NCBI GenBank assembly: GCA_028583605.1
Contig: CM053327.1
Location: 45,992,059-46,056,058 of the forward strand
Length of the DNA: 64,000 bases
Direction: 5' to 3'
From: Dastarcus helophoroides
Lineage: Eukaryota > Arthropoda > Insecta > Coleoptera > Bothrideridae
Shown: positions 46,501-57,500 of the stretch, piece by piece
Layout of the letters: every line of letters starts with the position of its first letter
Numbering within the stretch: position 1 is the first letter of the stretch
Notes under the pieces: generated by a model
Databases searched by the model: none
Seen by the model: only the letters and a program-made list of their open reading frames with translations
Told to the model about the DNA's origin: nothing
Position numbers and translations under genes: made by a program

Positions 46501-49500
46501 AGTGAAAATAATATATATATAATATAATATATAATAATATATAATAAGTCCCAGATTCCGCTTAAATAGAATTAAGTTTGGTAATTGCGCGGCACGACGG
46601 CTAAAGAATACCAAAAAGGGGCGCCAGGTGATTTTGAATCACGCAATATACCTAACGGAGACGTCGAAAAATCACCAAAAGATACTCAAAACGGAAGCTG
46701 GACAATTCACTCCTAGATGGCGTAGTTCCCGTTCTCGTTGCCACTCTCTTTGTGACCTACCTTATTGAGAGTGTTGCTGTTTATGTTCTAACCTTACAAT
46801 TTAGACAGACAGGAAAATAATGTTTAGAAGCAATAAAACAAAATATTTCAAAGGCAGGATTAGTTCTAATGTACTGCAGGGTATTTTACACTTGATAAAG
46901 TACGCACTCAAGGCACGTGTATCTTTCACAAACTTTCTTATTCTGGTCTTAAATTACTGACACGATTTATTGGAAAGAAAGTGCGCACTTTGTTCCGTAC
47001 AGCTGTTTACAAAAGTTGGTAAACGTTACGTTTAATATACATTTAAAATATTCAGTTCCTGTGACGTTTTAGCAACAAGAGCAGAGGAAAAATTAAAGAA
47101 CAACTAAAATTTGAAAATCACACACACACACAAAATTAACACTGGCTGGACCCAAGCCCACCAGAACAAGCTACATAAGCAACCGAAAAAGGGCTGTAGG
47201 TAAAATTTCAAACGGTATTATATCTTAGGTTACAATCCAGAAATCTGACACATCTATGGTTGGGACAATCCCCAAATAATAATATAAAGAAGGGGTACTT
47301 AAGTGATCGTCGTGAAGGGTCCCAGGTCGAAAGGGGATGCTGGTATTTCGTGCAGCTACTAAATTGATTTACACGAACTCCCTTCACCGAAGTCCTCGAA
47401 GCCCACACTTGGAGGTTTCCACGAGACGATGGCCACTCCTTTGGAGCTCCTCGTGTCCCTTTTCAGGTCCTGATTGGTCGATCAGAGATGGATCCAAAGT
47501 TTCTGATGACCAGGATTCAAAAATGAAACCGACAAGGATCCCAATCGAAAAAGAGCCTATAAGGATGAAGAAAAATAGGATTTACCCTTTCAAATACCGA
47601 GGGTTGAGGGGCACATGCTCATATCTTGGTTATTAGTAGGCTCTGCCGCGTGCTTGGGAAGCACCTTCCTGCTTATTCCCAAAAAACCGGAACCATCTGA
47701 GGTTTTCGTCCTAACTTAGTAACACCATGAAAAACAATCGCCCCAGACGGTCCGAAGATGGGTTACAGTAAATCCCTTACCGGAAAAACAACCAAGATGC
47801 ACTTGGAAAATGCTGTAACCTCACCTTGAGAAGGATGACACCCAAGTGAACGACAAGAGAGAAGATGGCCGATTTACCCCACACCAAGACTGACAGAAGA
47901 TATGCCAGCACTTATAAAACTAACCAATGTATGTTTGGTGGCCTAGCCACAAGCCCTATTTCTAACGGAAATTTAAACCGTAACACTCTTATTTCTCTCA
48001 ATTTCTAGCATTCTGATTCTCATCCTATTTAGAATCTATTATTATTAATAGGTTCCATTATAGCTTTATGTTGGTTTCGGTCTTTAATCTAATTTTGTTG
48101 GGCCATAGCAGAGAATTTAATGTTTCAATATTTCTAACTAAAGATAATAAGTTAAAAATTTTAGCCACTACCAGATTGAGATTAAACTGTTGCGCGAATG
48201 GTCTACCTATAAATCCAAACAATCGGTCGAAGCGTTGCAACCCTATTCTTTCACCACCCAACGTTCACGATCGAGCTTATATGGAAGAGGGAGTTATGTG
48301 TAGAAATTTTATGAGGACAGTTACAGACAGAGATCGCGATTGCATCAAAGGAAATCGTCCCGTCGAACAAGTAAGTTCAATCATAGTTTTTTCTTCAGTG
48401 TAAAACAAAATATTAATAGACCGATTTGTGTAAACTAATTGTAGCATCACTGATCGATGTAGCTGAAACACTGAATATTTTGTCACTATTTTACTAACTT
48501 CTTTTTCTGGTTTGGTGAAATGGACTGGTCCTTGGTTATCTTCAAAAATTGAAATACAGAAGCTGTCCCATGAAACCAAGAAAGATTAAAAAGCACAACA
48601 AACGTTGCTCTAACACGTTGTGTGTTTTCACTCCTGTATTTTAATTTTTGTTTTTCTGGACATAAAAGTGATATACATATCTTGTCTCCTGAAACCGAGA
48701 AAGATTAAAAAACAGAACGACCGTTATTCTCAGAGAAATTTTCTCGCTGACAGATCTCTTCAGATCGTCATCGATGGTATCTCATCCGAGACATTTGCAA
48801 TTAACGCAGGGGTGCCTCAAGGATCTGTTCTGTCTCCTACTCTATTTCTGCTACACATAAATGATCTCTTAACTTAAACTTCCAATCCTATATGCAGCTA
48901 CGCAGATGATAGTAACCTTGTGTCATCTTTTTTCTCCGACAAACCATTATCTATCGCTGCTTCAGATCAACTAAGGGAAGAGCAGATACAGACAACTAAT
49001 CGGGATCTCGAGATTATTCTGGAATGGGGTAAGAACAATTTGGTCGACTTCAATGCTTCAAAAACTCAGACCGCGGTTTTCTCTAAGAAAACATCAAGGG
49101 ATAATACAACAAACATACTAATGGACGGTAAAATCCTTCCGATGGGAGCTAATCTATCTATCCTATGAGAGAGTACGAGCACTAACTTCTCTTGGGATGG
49201 TCATGTGCGCGCCATTGCCAAATCCGCCTCTTAGAAGCTAGGCTTTCTTTTTATGGGGTAAAAAGTACTTCACATTTCAACAGCTATTAACACTATGCAA
49301 AGCTTAAGTTAGGCCAACACAAGCCAATACTATTCTCACGTTTGGAGTTCAGTCCCTAAGCATACTTTAGCTCTCTTGGATTCAATTCAAAGAAGAGCGA
49401 TTCGCCTAATTGATGACGAGAGTCTGACTGATTCTCTCGAAACACTAGAGCACAAGCGTATGGTTGGTGACTTGTCTCTTTTCTACAAGTACTATCATGG

Positions 49501-52500
49501 AGGACGCTCGCATCAACTAATAGGATTGATCCCCTCAAGGGCAAGATTCTTGAGGTGTACTAGACAGTCGGAGACAGCAAATTTCTGTGCGGTCCAGCTT
49601 GACACAGTGAGGACTTCCGTCTGCGGAGACTCTTTTTTATAGAACTTCCAAGTTATGGAATGCCTTACCGAAAGGAATTTTCCCCAAAAATTACAACCTA
49701 TCCTCGTTTAAGAAGACGGTTCATTACCATCTATCCTTGTTTATGCATCCTACTCGCAGTGCTCTGAAAACATAATAAGGTTACCCGTTGCGAGTGAATT
49801 AAACTTAAAAAAATATATCTCTCTGAAGATGGTAGCTTGGTTAGAGTAATTGTTGTTGTTTTTTAATCCTTCTGTTTTTCAAGGGAGAAGATTTATGCAT
49901 CAATTTCTGAAGATAACCGAGTGTAGTTTCACCAAAATTTCTGGATATAGTTCATCAATATTTTTTTAGCTAAGCCAAAGCAATCACTATCTAGACGTAT
50001 CTTTCATTTATGGTAACGACATCCGTACAAATCGAAAGCTTCGAGAGTTTAGCGGTGGCAGACTTAGGGTGGACATTCGTGATAAAAGACATTGGTTGCC
50101 ACGTGCCCCTAATGCATCTGATGCTTGCGCTATTCGTACCCCAAATGAACCATGTTACTTTACTGGTAACCCTCTCAACATTCAAAAGAGTGATCGTTTT
50201 ATTAAAGTGTGTTAATTAGGTGACGACAGAGTTAATCAAAATGCCCAAAATGCGTTGATGCACGTTATCTTCCTTCGGGAACACAACAGGATAGCAGACG
50301 TACTTGCAAAAATAAATCCTCATTGGGACGACGAAAGAGTTTTCCAAGAAGCACGAAGAATTTTGATTGCTGAATACCAGTATATAACGTACTATGAGTG
50401 GTTGCCTCTTTTCCTGGGATACCAGCATTGTCTTCGTAATAAACTAATCTACGACACCGATGGATATGTTAATGATTATTCGTCGGATATGGACGCCACC
50501 ACTTCCAATGAGCACGCCGGTGCAGCATTCAGATATTTCCACACGTTTATAGCGGGAAATCTGAGGTAAGTATGTACGTTTTTTCAGAATTAATTCATTA
50601 ATCAATTCTGATGAAAGTGTCGTGAACGAGGCAAGGCAAGTTTACGATACTCTTAGACTAAGCGATTGGACTGTCAGGCCAAGTATAATAGAAAGAGGGA
50701 AATATTTTGATGGGCTAGCCAGAGGTTTAGCTACGCAGGCCGAATTAAAAGCTGATATTTATCACGACACAGAGGTATGATTTTCGACGAAGAGGGTTCA
50801 TGTGTGATGTAATTTTACCAGATTAAAGATTTCTTGTTCCGTCTCGCAACAATCGGCAGCCAATTTGGTATCGATTTGAAAGCTTCGGACATCCAAAGGA
50901 GTCGAGACCACGGTTTGCGATCCTACAACGACTATAGAGAGTATGTTGGTTTTTCCAAGGCACACAAATTTGATGATTTCCTGGATATTATTTCGAAGAA
51001 GGTAACACCCATTACTTTCTATCTAACATCCGTTATCTTCTTATCTAGAAGAAGGTAATATCCATTACCTTCTTATTATCTAGAAGAAGATAATATCCAT
51101 TACATTTTTATCATCCAGAAGAAGGTAATATCCATTAGCTTCTTATTATCTAGTAGAAGGTAATATTCATTACTTTTTTGTCATCCAGTAGAAGGTAATA
51201 TCCATTACCTTCTTATTATCTAGAAGAAGATAATATCCATTACATTTTTATCATCCAGAAGAAGGTAATATCCATTAGCTTCTTATTATCTAGTAGAAGG
51301 TAATATTCATTACATTTTTGTCATCCAGAAGAAGGTAATATCCATTACCTTCTTATTATCTAGAAGAAGATAATATCCATTACATTTTTATCATCCAGAA
51401 GAAGGTAATATCCATTACCTTCTTATTATCTAGTAGAAGGTAATATTCATTACATTTTTGTCATCCAGAAGAAGGTAATATCCATTACCTTTTTATTATC
51501 CAGAAGAAGATAATATCCATTACATTTTTATCATCCAGAAGAAGGTAATATCCATTACCTTCTTATTATCTAGTAGAAGGTAATATTCATTACATTTTTA
51601 TCATCCAGAAGAAGGTAATATCCATTACCTTCTTATTATCTAGAAGAAGATAATATCCATTACATTTTTATCATCCAGAAGAAGGTAATATCCATCACCT
51701 TCTTATTATCTAGTAGAAGGTAATATTCATTACATTTTTGTCATCCAGGAGAAGGTAATATCCATTACCTTCTTATTATCTAGAAGAAGATAAAATCCAT
51801 TACATTTTTATCATCCAGAAGAAGGTAATATCCATTACCTTCTTATTATCTAGAAGAAGATAATATCCATTACATTTTTATCATCCAGAAGAAGGTAATA
51901 TCCATTACCTTCTCATTATCTAGAAGAAGATAATATCCGTTACATTTTTATCATCCAGAAGAAGGTAATATCCATTACCTTCTTATTATCTAGAAGAAGA
52001 TAAAATCCATTACATTTTTATCATCCAGAAGAAGGTAATATCCATCACCTTCTTATTATCTAGAAGAAGGTAATATTCATTACATTTTTGTCATCCAGAA
52101 GAAGGTAATATCCATTACCTTCTTATTATCTAGAAGAAGATAAAATCCATTACATTTTTATCATCCAGAAGAAGGTAATATCCATTACCTTCTTATTATC
52201 TAGTAGAAGGTAATATTCATTACATTTTTGTCATCCAGAAGAAGGTAATATCCATTACCTTTTATTATCTAGTAGAAGGTAATATTCATTACATTTTTGT
52301 CATCCAGAACAAGGTAATATCCATTACCTTCTTATTATCTAGAAGAAGATAAAATCCATTACATTTTTATCATCCAGAAGAAGGTAATATCCATTACCTT
52401 CTTATTATATAGAAGAAGATAATATCCATTACATTTTTATCATCCAGAAGAAGGTAACATCCATTAGCTTCTTATTATCTAGTAGAAGGTAATATTCATT

Positions 52501-53162
52501 ACATTTTTGTCATCCAGAAGAAGGTAATATCCATAAGCTTCTTATTATCTAGAAGAAGATAATATCCATTAAATTTTTATCATCCAGAAGAAGGTAATAT
52601 CCATTACCTTTTTCTAGATAACTCTTCATGATAAAAATAAGAGGCTAACTCGATTTTTTTAGAACGTTTTGAAGTTGAAAAAGTTGTATGAGCATCCCGA
52701 TGATGTTGATTTAACGGTTGGGGGGTCTTTGGAGGAGCTTGTACCGGGCGCTCTCGCTGGTCCAACGTTCCTTCATATTCTAACGGAGCAGTTTTACCAC
52801 AGCAGAGTTGGTGATCGTTTTTGGTTTGAAAATAGATCTACGCACATTGCGTTTACTCCTGGTAAGATACCCGGTTTAGAAGTATACGTATAAAGATGAG
52901 TTGTTTAGATCAACTGCGGCAGATCAAAAAAGCCAGCATTGCGAGGATTTTTTGCGACAATGGTGATAATATTAAGCATATGCAGGTTAGGGCCTTCGAG
53001 AAACTTTCACCAAAGTGAGTGGCTTATTCCAGAAGACTATTTTTTATTCTTATTTATGCAACATTTAATTTCAGCAACGCCCTCGTTCCATGTGAAAAGA
53101 TAACTAGTATGGATCTGTCCAAATGGAAAGAAAATTACAATTTTCATTATAATCATGAATAA
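43536..53162 (+). CDS. PX3: secreted animal haem peroxidase, 11 exons, 669 aa
   Basis: Exons: 43536-43654, 43722-43927, 43978-44154, 48165-48370, 49970-50165, 50220-50565, 50588-50774, 50822-51001, 52663-52861, 52909-53014 and 53075-53162. They join in frame. The leader [15 protein letters not shown] implies secretion. Conserved: GQILSHDMS (distal His156), [11 protein letters not shown], catalytic Arg305 in [16 protein letters not shown], proximal His409 in [18 protein letters not shown] and GDRFWFE. The covalent-haem positions are Ser155 and Gln308. The second donor site (gtctga) is poor. Intron 3 (4 kb) is filled with retroelements, intron 4 carries a LINE, and intron 8 is a 1.6-kb minisatellite derived from the adjacent splice junction. 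Intron 6 is only 22 bases by this reading (50566-50587), implausibly short for splicing. The true junction there may differ, for instance by using a different acceptor. AATAAA at 53213-53218 is a candidate poly(A) signal. Confidence 0.85.
44215..45655 (-). mobile_element. Composite LINE fragments in PX3 intron 3
   Basis: On the minus strand: one 3' end at 44215-44510, a second 3' end at about 44500-44700 with small internal repeats (ctttcaaagcactgc three times), a C-terminal block at 44761-45000 ([17 protein letters not shown]), a partial duplicate of it at 45000-45170, and mid-ORF2 at 45150-45656 ([16 protein letters not shown], then [11 protein letters not shown]). It appears to be at least two insertions or rearranged copies. 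No complete ORF. Confidence 0.8.
45660..46247 (-). mobile_element. Fragment of a second LINE-type reverse transcriptase C-terminus
   Basis: The minus strand encodes [20 protein letters not shown] and [20 protein letters not shown], the C-terminal region common in insect endonuclease-reverse transcriptase elements outside the Jockey copy next door. Downstream (45950-46247) the end of this block is repeated two more times in diverged form. The third copy is cut by the LTR-like insertion at 46248 and resumes at 47986-48060. Confidence 0.6.
46248..47985. mobile_element. LTR-like insertion (possible solo LTR, 1.74 kb) with CTCT target duplication
   Basis: Ends are tgttacgg... and ...ccgtaaca, giving the 5'-TG...CA-3' termini and short inverted ends of LTR retroelements. 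The 4 bases CTCT flank it (46244-46247 and 47986-47989). A sister copy of the interrupted repeat (ttctcttatttctctc near 46101) shows the empty site. No gag or pol frame is seen inside; an AT microsatellite lies at 46508-46550. A solo Gypsy-type LTR is the simplest reading, although the length is large and a non-autonomous DNA element is possible. Confidence 0.65.
48516..48732. mobile_element. Foldback family B fragments in PX3 intron 4
   Basis: Contains tgaaatggactggtccttgg, attgaaatacagaagctgtc and gaaaccaagaaagattaaaa, then a second partial copy (cttgtctcctgaaacc). The right end abuts the LINE at 48733, so it is truncated. No target duplication seen. A further family B piece lies at 49820-49920. 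Confidence 0.6.
48733..49810 (+). mobile_element. 5'-truncated Jockey-type LINE in PX3 intron 4
   Basis: Broken frames encode [30 protein letters not shown], a YADDS block near 48899, [16 protein letters not shown] and [17 protein letters not shown], then the family 3' end (ttgcgagtgaattaaac). The motif [13 protein letters not shown] is the reverse transcriptase block preceding the YADD motif. Frames are interrupted, so it is dead. Same strand as PX3. Confidence 0.85.
51010..52615 (+). repeat. 70-bp minisatellite (2 x 35) in PX3 intron 8, built on the exon 8 donor junction
   Basis: The unit is agaagaaggtaatatccatt plus accttcttattatct, followed by a related half with agaagaagataatatccatt and acatttttatcatcc. 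About 22 dimers are present. The real exon end and donor read cgaagaag|gtaacacccatta, nearly the same as the unit's agaagaag gtaatatccatta. Units also contain tattatctag just before agaagaag, resembling an acceptor. The array occupies nearly all of the 1.66-kb intron. Confidence 0.95.
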
Positions 53163-54504
53163 TTAGCTTAAGCAATTTTTCGTGAATTAGGAAATTTAAT
53201 TGCAATTATAAAAATAAATGTAAATAAATAATCATATTAGATTGAAATTGAGTTCGAATTTTTTTGAGTGGGTTCAAGCTTATTGATAAACCAGACCAGT
53301 TGTATCTAAGTATTTACCTATAATTACTGACATAAGTAACTAATTTTGCTTCAATTGTGTGATAATGCAATTCGTCATTACTTATGCTGTTAAAAGTTAT
53401 CTAATTTACCAAACGTGACAAAAAGTGTGATTCGAAACAATTCCACCAAACAGAGAATAATGCACATTTTTTTGGGTATTACTTTTGTGACCGCGCTAAT
53501 AATAAAGATAGTTTTATTGATACGACCTTGTGATAAACATTTGAAACACTGACTTTTTTTAATGAATTTTAGTTTTGAATCAAATCACCGTGAAACTATT
53601 TCATTTGTATTTGGAGGTATAAATATCGTCTTCATTTTACAACATTTTTATGAGAGTTGATTACTGAATTAGCAAAGTGATAAGTGCGTTAACTGAATCA
53701 AATTATTAATAAAAAAAATTATCAGATATTTATGATAGTCAGGTAAGTTTACTAATTTTAAATTTGTAAACATCAGCAAATACATAATTGCTTATTATCC
53801 ATGAAAGTCTACATATATTAACATGTTTTGTTTAAATTATTGTTTTATTTATATAAATGTTATATAAATACGAAATTCGAAGAAGTGGGAATGTTATGAA
53901 AAAATTATAATAACGAAACTATTGCAAAGAGCTGCTTTCATAAATGTAAGTACCATATAATGATCATATCTGAATTTTACTGTCACATTGTTTAAGTATA
54001 CAATTTAGAATTAGAGTTTTTTGACCAAAGAAACCCCCCTATGCCAAATTTCTTATTTATAGTGAAATGTATTCATCAGTTATGCGAAAAAATCACATTT
54101 TTTTTTTTCAACTTTGACACCATGTAGCTCTGTTAATATCAACTTTTGGCATAAGGTAAATGTGACTAAATCAGGTTATTTTTATACGAAAAATCTACTC
54201 TTGCTCTATGTACCATTACCTATGGTCCAGCCTGTATAATAAAGAGTACATTTGTCAAAACTTTTGATGTAACCTAGTATATTGATATAATGTTATATAG
54301 AATAAAATATTGAGTGATTTAGGATGAAACAGGAGTTTTTATATAGAAGGACTTTTTTTCGTTAATCCACAAATAAAAAAAAAATTTCTCTTCAGTAGGC
54401 TATCTATGATATATGGAAACTCGCCCTTCACTCTATCTATTCTATAGATAGAGTATAGATAGATATGGTTATACTGAATTTTTTTTTTCAGAAACCAGTG
54501 CACA
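53163..54504. other. PX3-PX4 intergenic region
   Basis: AT-rich sequence. It contains the candidate PX3 poly(A) signal and a small palindrome (ctctatctat / atagatagag) near 54431-54453. No other gene or repeat recognised. PX4 promoter elements cannot be identified with confidence. Confidence 0.5.
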
Positions 54505-57500
54505 ATGAAATTTCAACTGTGGTTAGGTTGTTCTTGCATAATTTCTTTAATAGGAATCAGCAAATCCATATGCCCCTTTAAAAATATCGGGTAAGAACAA
54601 CATATTTTTGACTAATGCACCTCTGCACCTTAGACTGATTTTGAATGTTTACTTAATCCACAAATCATAATTTTGAAATTAATGCAGACGTTTTGAAATC
54701 TAATTTACAGCAAAATTTCCATCACATACTCCAAATTTCTATTAAAAAAACGTTAGGTCGATTCTTCAAGAAAAAGTGACATTTTCGAAATTTGAAGTTG
54801 CTGGAAAACAAAAAAATAGGTTTTACAGAAATGTCGAAGGCAGAAATTACGAGAACTTTTTTAAAATTTTGCAATTTATAAGTCACAAAATTTTGTCATT
54901 CTGGCTTTAAGTTTTTGATTTAACGCATTTTTAAAAAATCCAAGTAAGGAATTGGAACTTTTCAAATTAATGTAAAAAGTGTAGAATAAAATGTAGAATA
55001 AAAAGCCTGAAAAAAACTAAAATTGATTAAAATGTAGAATAAAAAGTCTGAACAAAAAAAACTAAAATTGAATAAAATGTAGAATAAAAAGTCTGAACAA
55101 AAAAAACTAAAATTTGATTTTAAACTAAAAGTTAACTGAAAGGGGACAATTGCGAAAGAGTAAGTAAACAAGGAATTTTATAAAAAAAGCTTAAATTTCT
55201 TATTTAATGCCAAAATGTCGAAAATGGAATTAAAAAAAAACGACATTTTAAATGTAAGGATTAAAGAAGATAAAAAATTTGCAAGATTTAATTCTGAATT
55301 TTCAGAGAAAACTTTTTAAACACCAATTCTAAAAAAAACAATATTTTGATAAAAAACTAAAGTTTTAGCAAATTTTTGGAATTGAAAACTGAAAATTTGA
55401 CTAAAAAAAGTAGAATTTTAGGCAAAAATAAGCAAGTCGAACATTCGGGTTCAAGTTAAAAAAATTGAGACACATTCAAAGCGACTAGAAATTTCACGAA
55501 AGAAATCGAAATCAAACTCGACTGAGTTAAAATAGAAATTTTAACTAAATTTATTATCTTTTCCACCACAGATTCTTGTCTGGCGACAACAACAAAAGAC
55601 CACTTGTGGAAAATTGCACATTTACAACAGAAATTTGCCAAAAATATCGATACAGAACTTTCAGTGGAGTTTGCAATAACCTGAAATATCCGAGACTCGG
55701 TATACCAATCAGCACGTTCGCAAGACTTCTTCCACCAAATTACGAAGATGGTTCCTACCGATTAACAAATATTTCTAATTTTTAAAAGCACTTTTTAGGT
55801 ATATCGTCCCTGCCAAAGACAAAAAGCGGTAAAGATTTACCAAATGCAAGAAAATTGAGCACCGGAATATTCCCATCTGAAAACAATCCGGATCCTGCGT
55901 GGACCTTAAACTGCATGCAATTCGGTCAATTCGTGGCCCATGATTTGATATTGACAGCGAGGAGCGCCGGTATGTTACGCGAGTGACATATTTTTTTAAA
56001 AATTTAATCCACTCGCCAAGGTAACCCCATTATGTTTTCAAAGCACTGCGAGTAGGATGCGGAAATAAGGATAGATGGCGATAAACCTCCTTCTTAAACA
56101 AGGATAGGTTGTAGGGGATGGGTTGTAGGGGAAGATTCTTTTCGGTAACTCAGTTGCTCAGTAGCTGAGTTATGTTGTTTGAAAATTTTTCGATTAAACT
56201 GGCCTCAATTGGCAACGCTTCGTCATTTGGTGCTGAGAACATCTCTAGGGCTGACGGCAGTACTGATTCTAATGCACAGAGCAACAGGCATGAATATTTA
56301 TTAGATTCGAAGTTTGGAAACCAAAGACTGTTTCGATCTTGTTAGATATCCTCAGTTTGGTATAACCAATTTGAACGACTACAAATGTTCTGGCAAATAA
56401 GTGCTATAGAAGCAAAAGAAGTCGCCTTAATACTACCGTCACCTACTGGTCCATAGAGAAACTATGGCCAACACCAAGTGTCGTATAGAAATAGAATGCA
56501 ACCTAGACTACAGTTCTGCAACGCTCTAGGCGCGTGTCTAGTAGGTAGCTGAACTACTAACAGTTGAAACACTGCCACCTAGCAAAGCGGTTGCTCTCTA
56601 GGAAAGTTCCCATAAGATAAGGATTCTAATGCACCCACCAATGGGTTTAAACATTTATTTGATTCGAAGTTTGGAAAAATCGAATTCGATCTTGTTAGAT
56701 CTCGTCAGTTGGCCATATCCAACTCGAATGCTAACAAATTCCAGCAAGTCTATTGGTCTGTGCATAAGAATCGGAGTCTGACTTGTAGTTTCATGAGTTG
56801 TCGTGCGATAAGCCATCCGAAACAGCGGTAGATGTCGATCCCAGTCTGTCTGTTGTTTGGAAACGACCTTCGAAAGATGTTCCTCTAAGGTTCCGTTAAA
56901 TCTCTCCACCATTCCGTCAGGCTGTGGATGAAGAGGTGTTGTTCGAGTTTTCCCTATTCCAAGAAGACGACGTACCTCTTGGAAAACCCCGATTCAAAGT
57001 TCCTTCCCTGGTCCGAGTGTAGTTCCAAGGAAACACCAAATCGACGAAGTTGTTCACAAGAACCCTTGCGACTGTGATGGCTTCCTGGTTCGAGGTGGCA
57101 TAAGCTTCAGGCCATTTACTGAAATAATCCATAAGTTTGATGGAACGGACTGGTCCTTGGTTATCTTCAAAAATTGAAACACACAACTTGTCCCCTAAAA
57201 CCAAGAAAAATTAAAAAACACAACAAATGAGCAACCTTTGTTGTGTTTTTTAATTTTTCTTGGTTTTAGGGGACAAGTTCTGTGTTTTAATTTTTGAAAT
57301 AATCCATGGCCACGAGAATGTAATTGTTTCCATCGTCTGAAGCTGGGAATGGTCCTGCCACATCGATTACAATTCTTTCAAATGGAGCTCCCACATTATA
57401 TTAGTTCGGGGCCCCTTTGGTTCTTGTACGAGGACCCTTGGATGCAGCACAGGTGACACATTTCCGACACTACCGCTCGACGTCCTTCCTGCAGTTGTGA

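Noticed and set aside
46169..46614. Open frames of 104 and 87 codons around the AT microsatellite
   Set aside because: They span the border of the LTR-like insertion and encode nothing recognisable.
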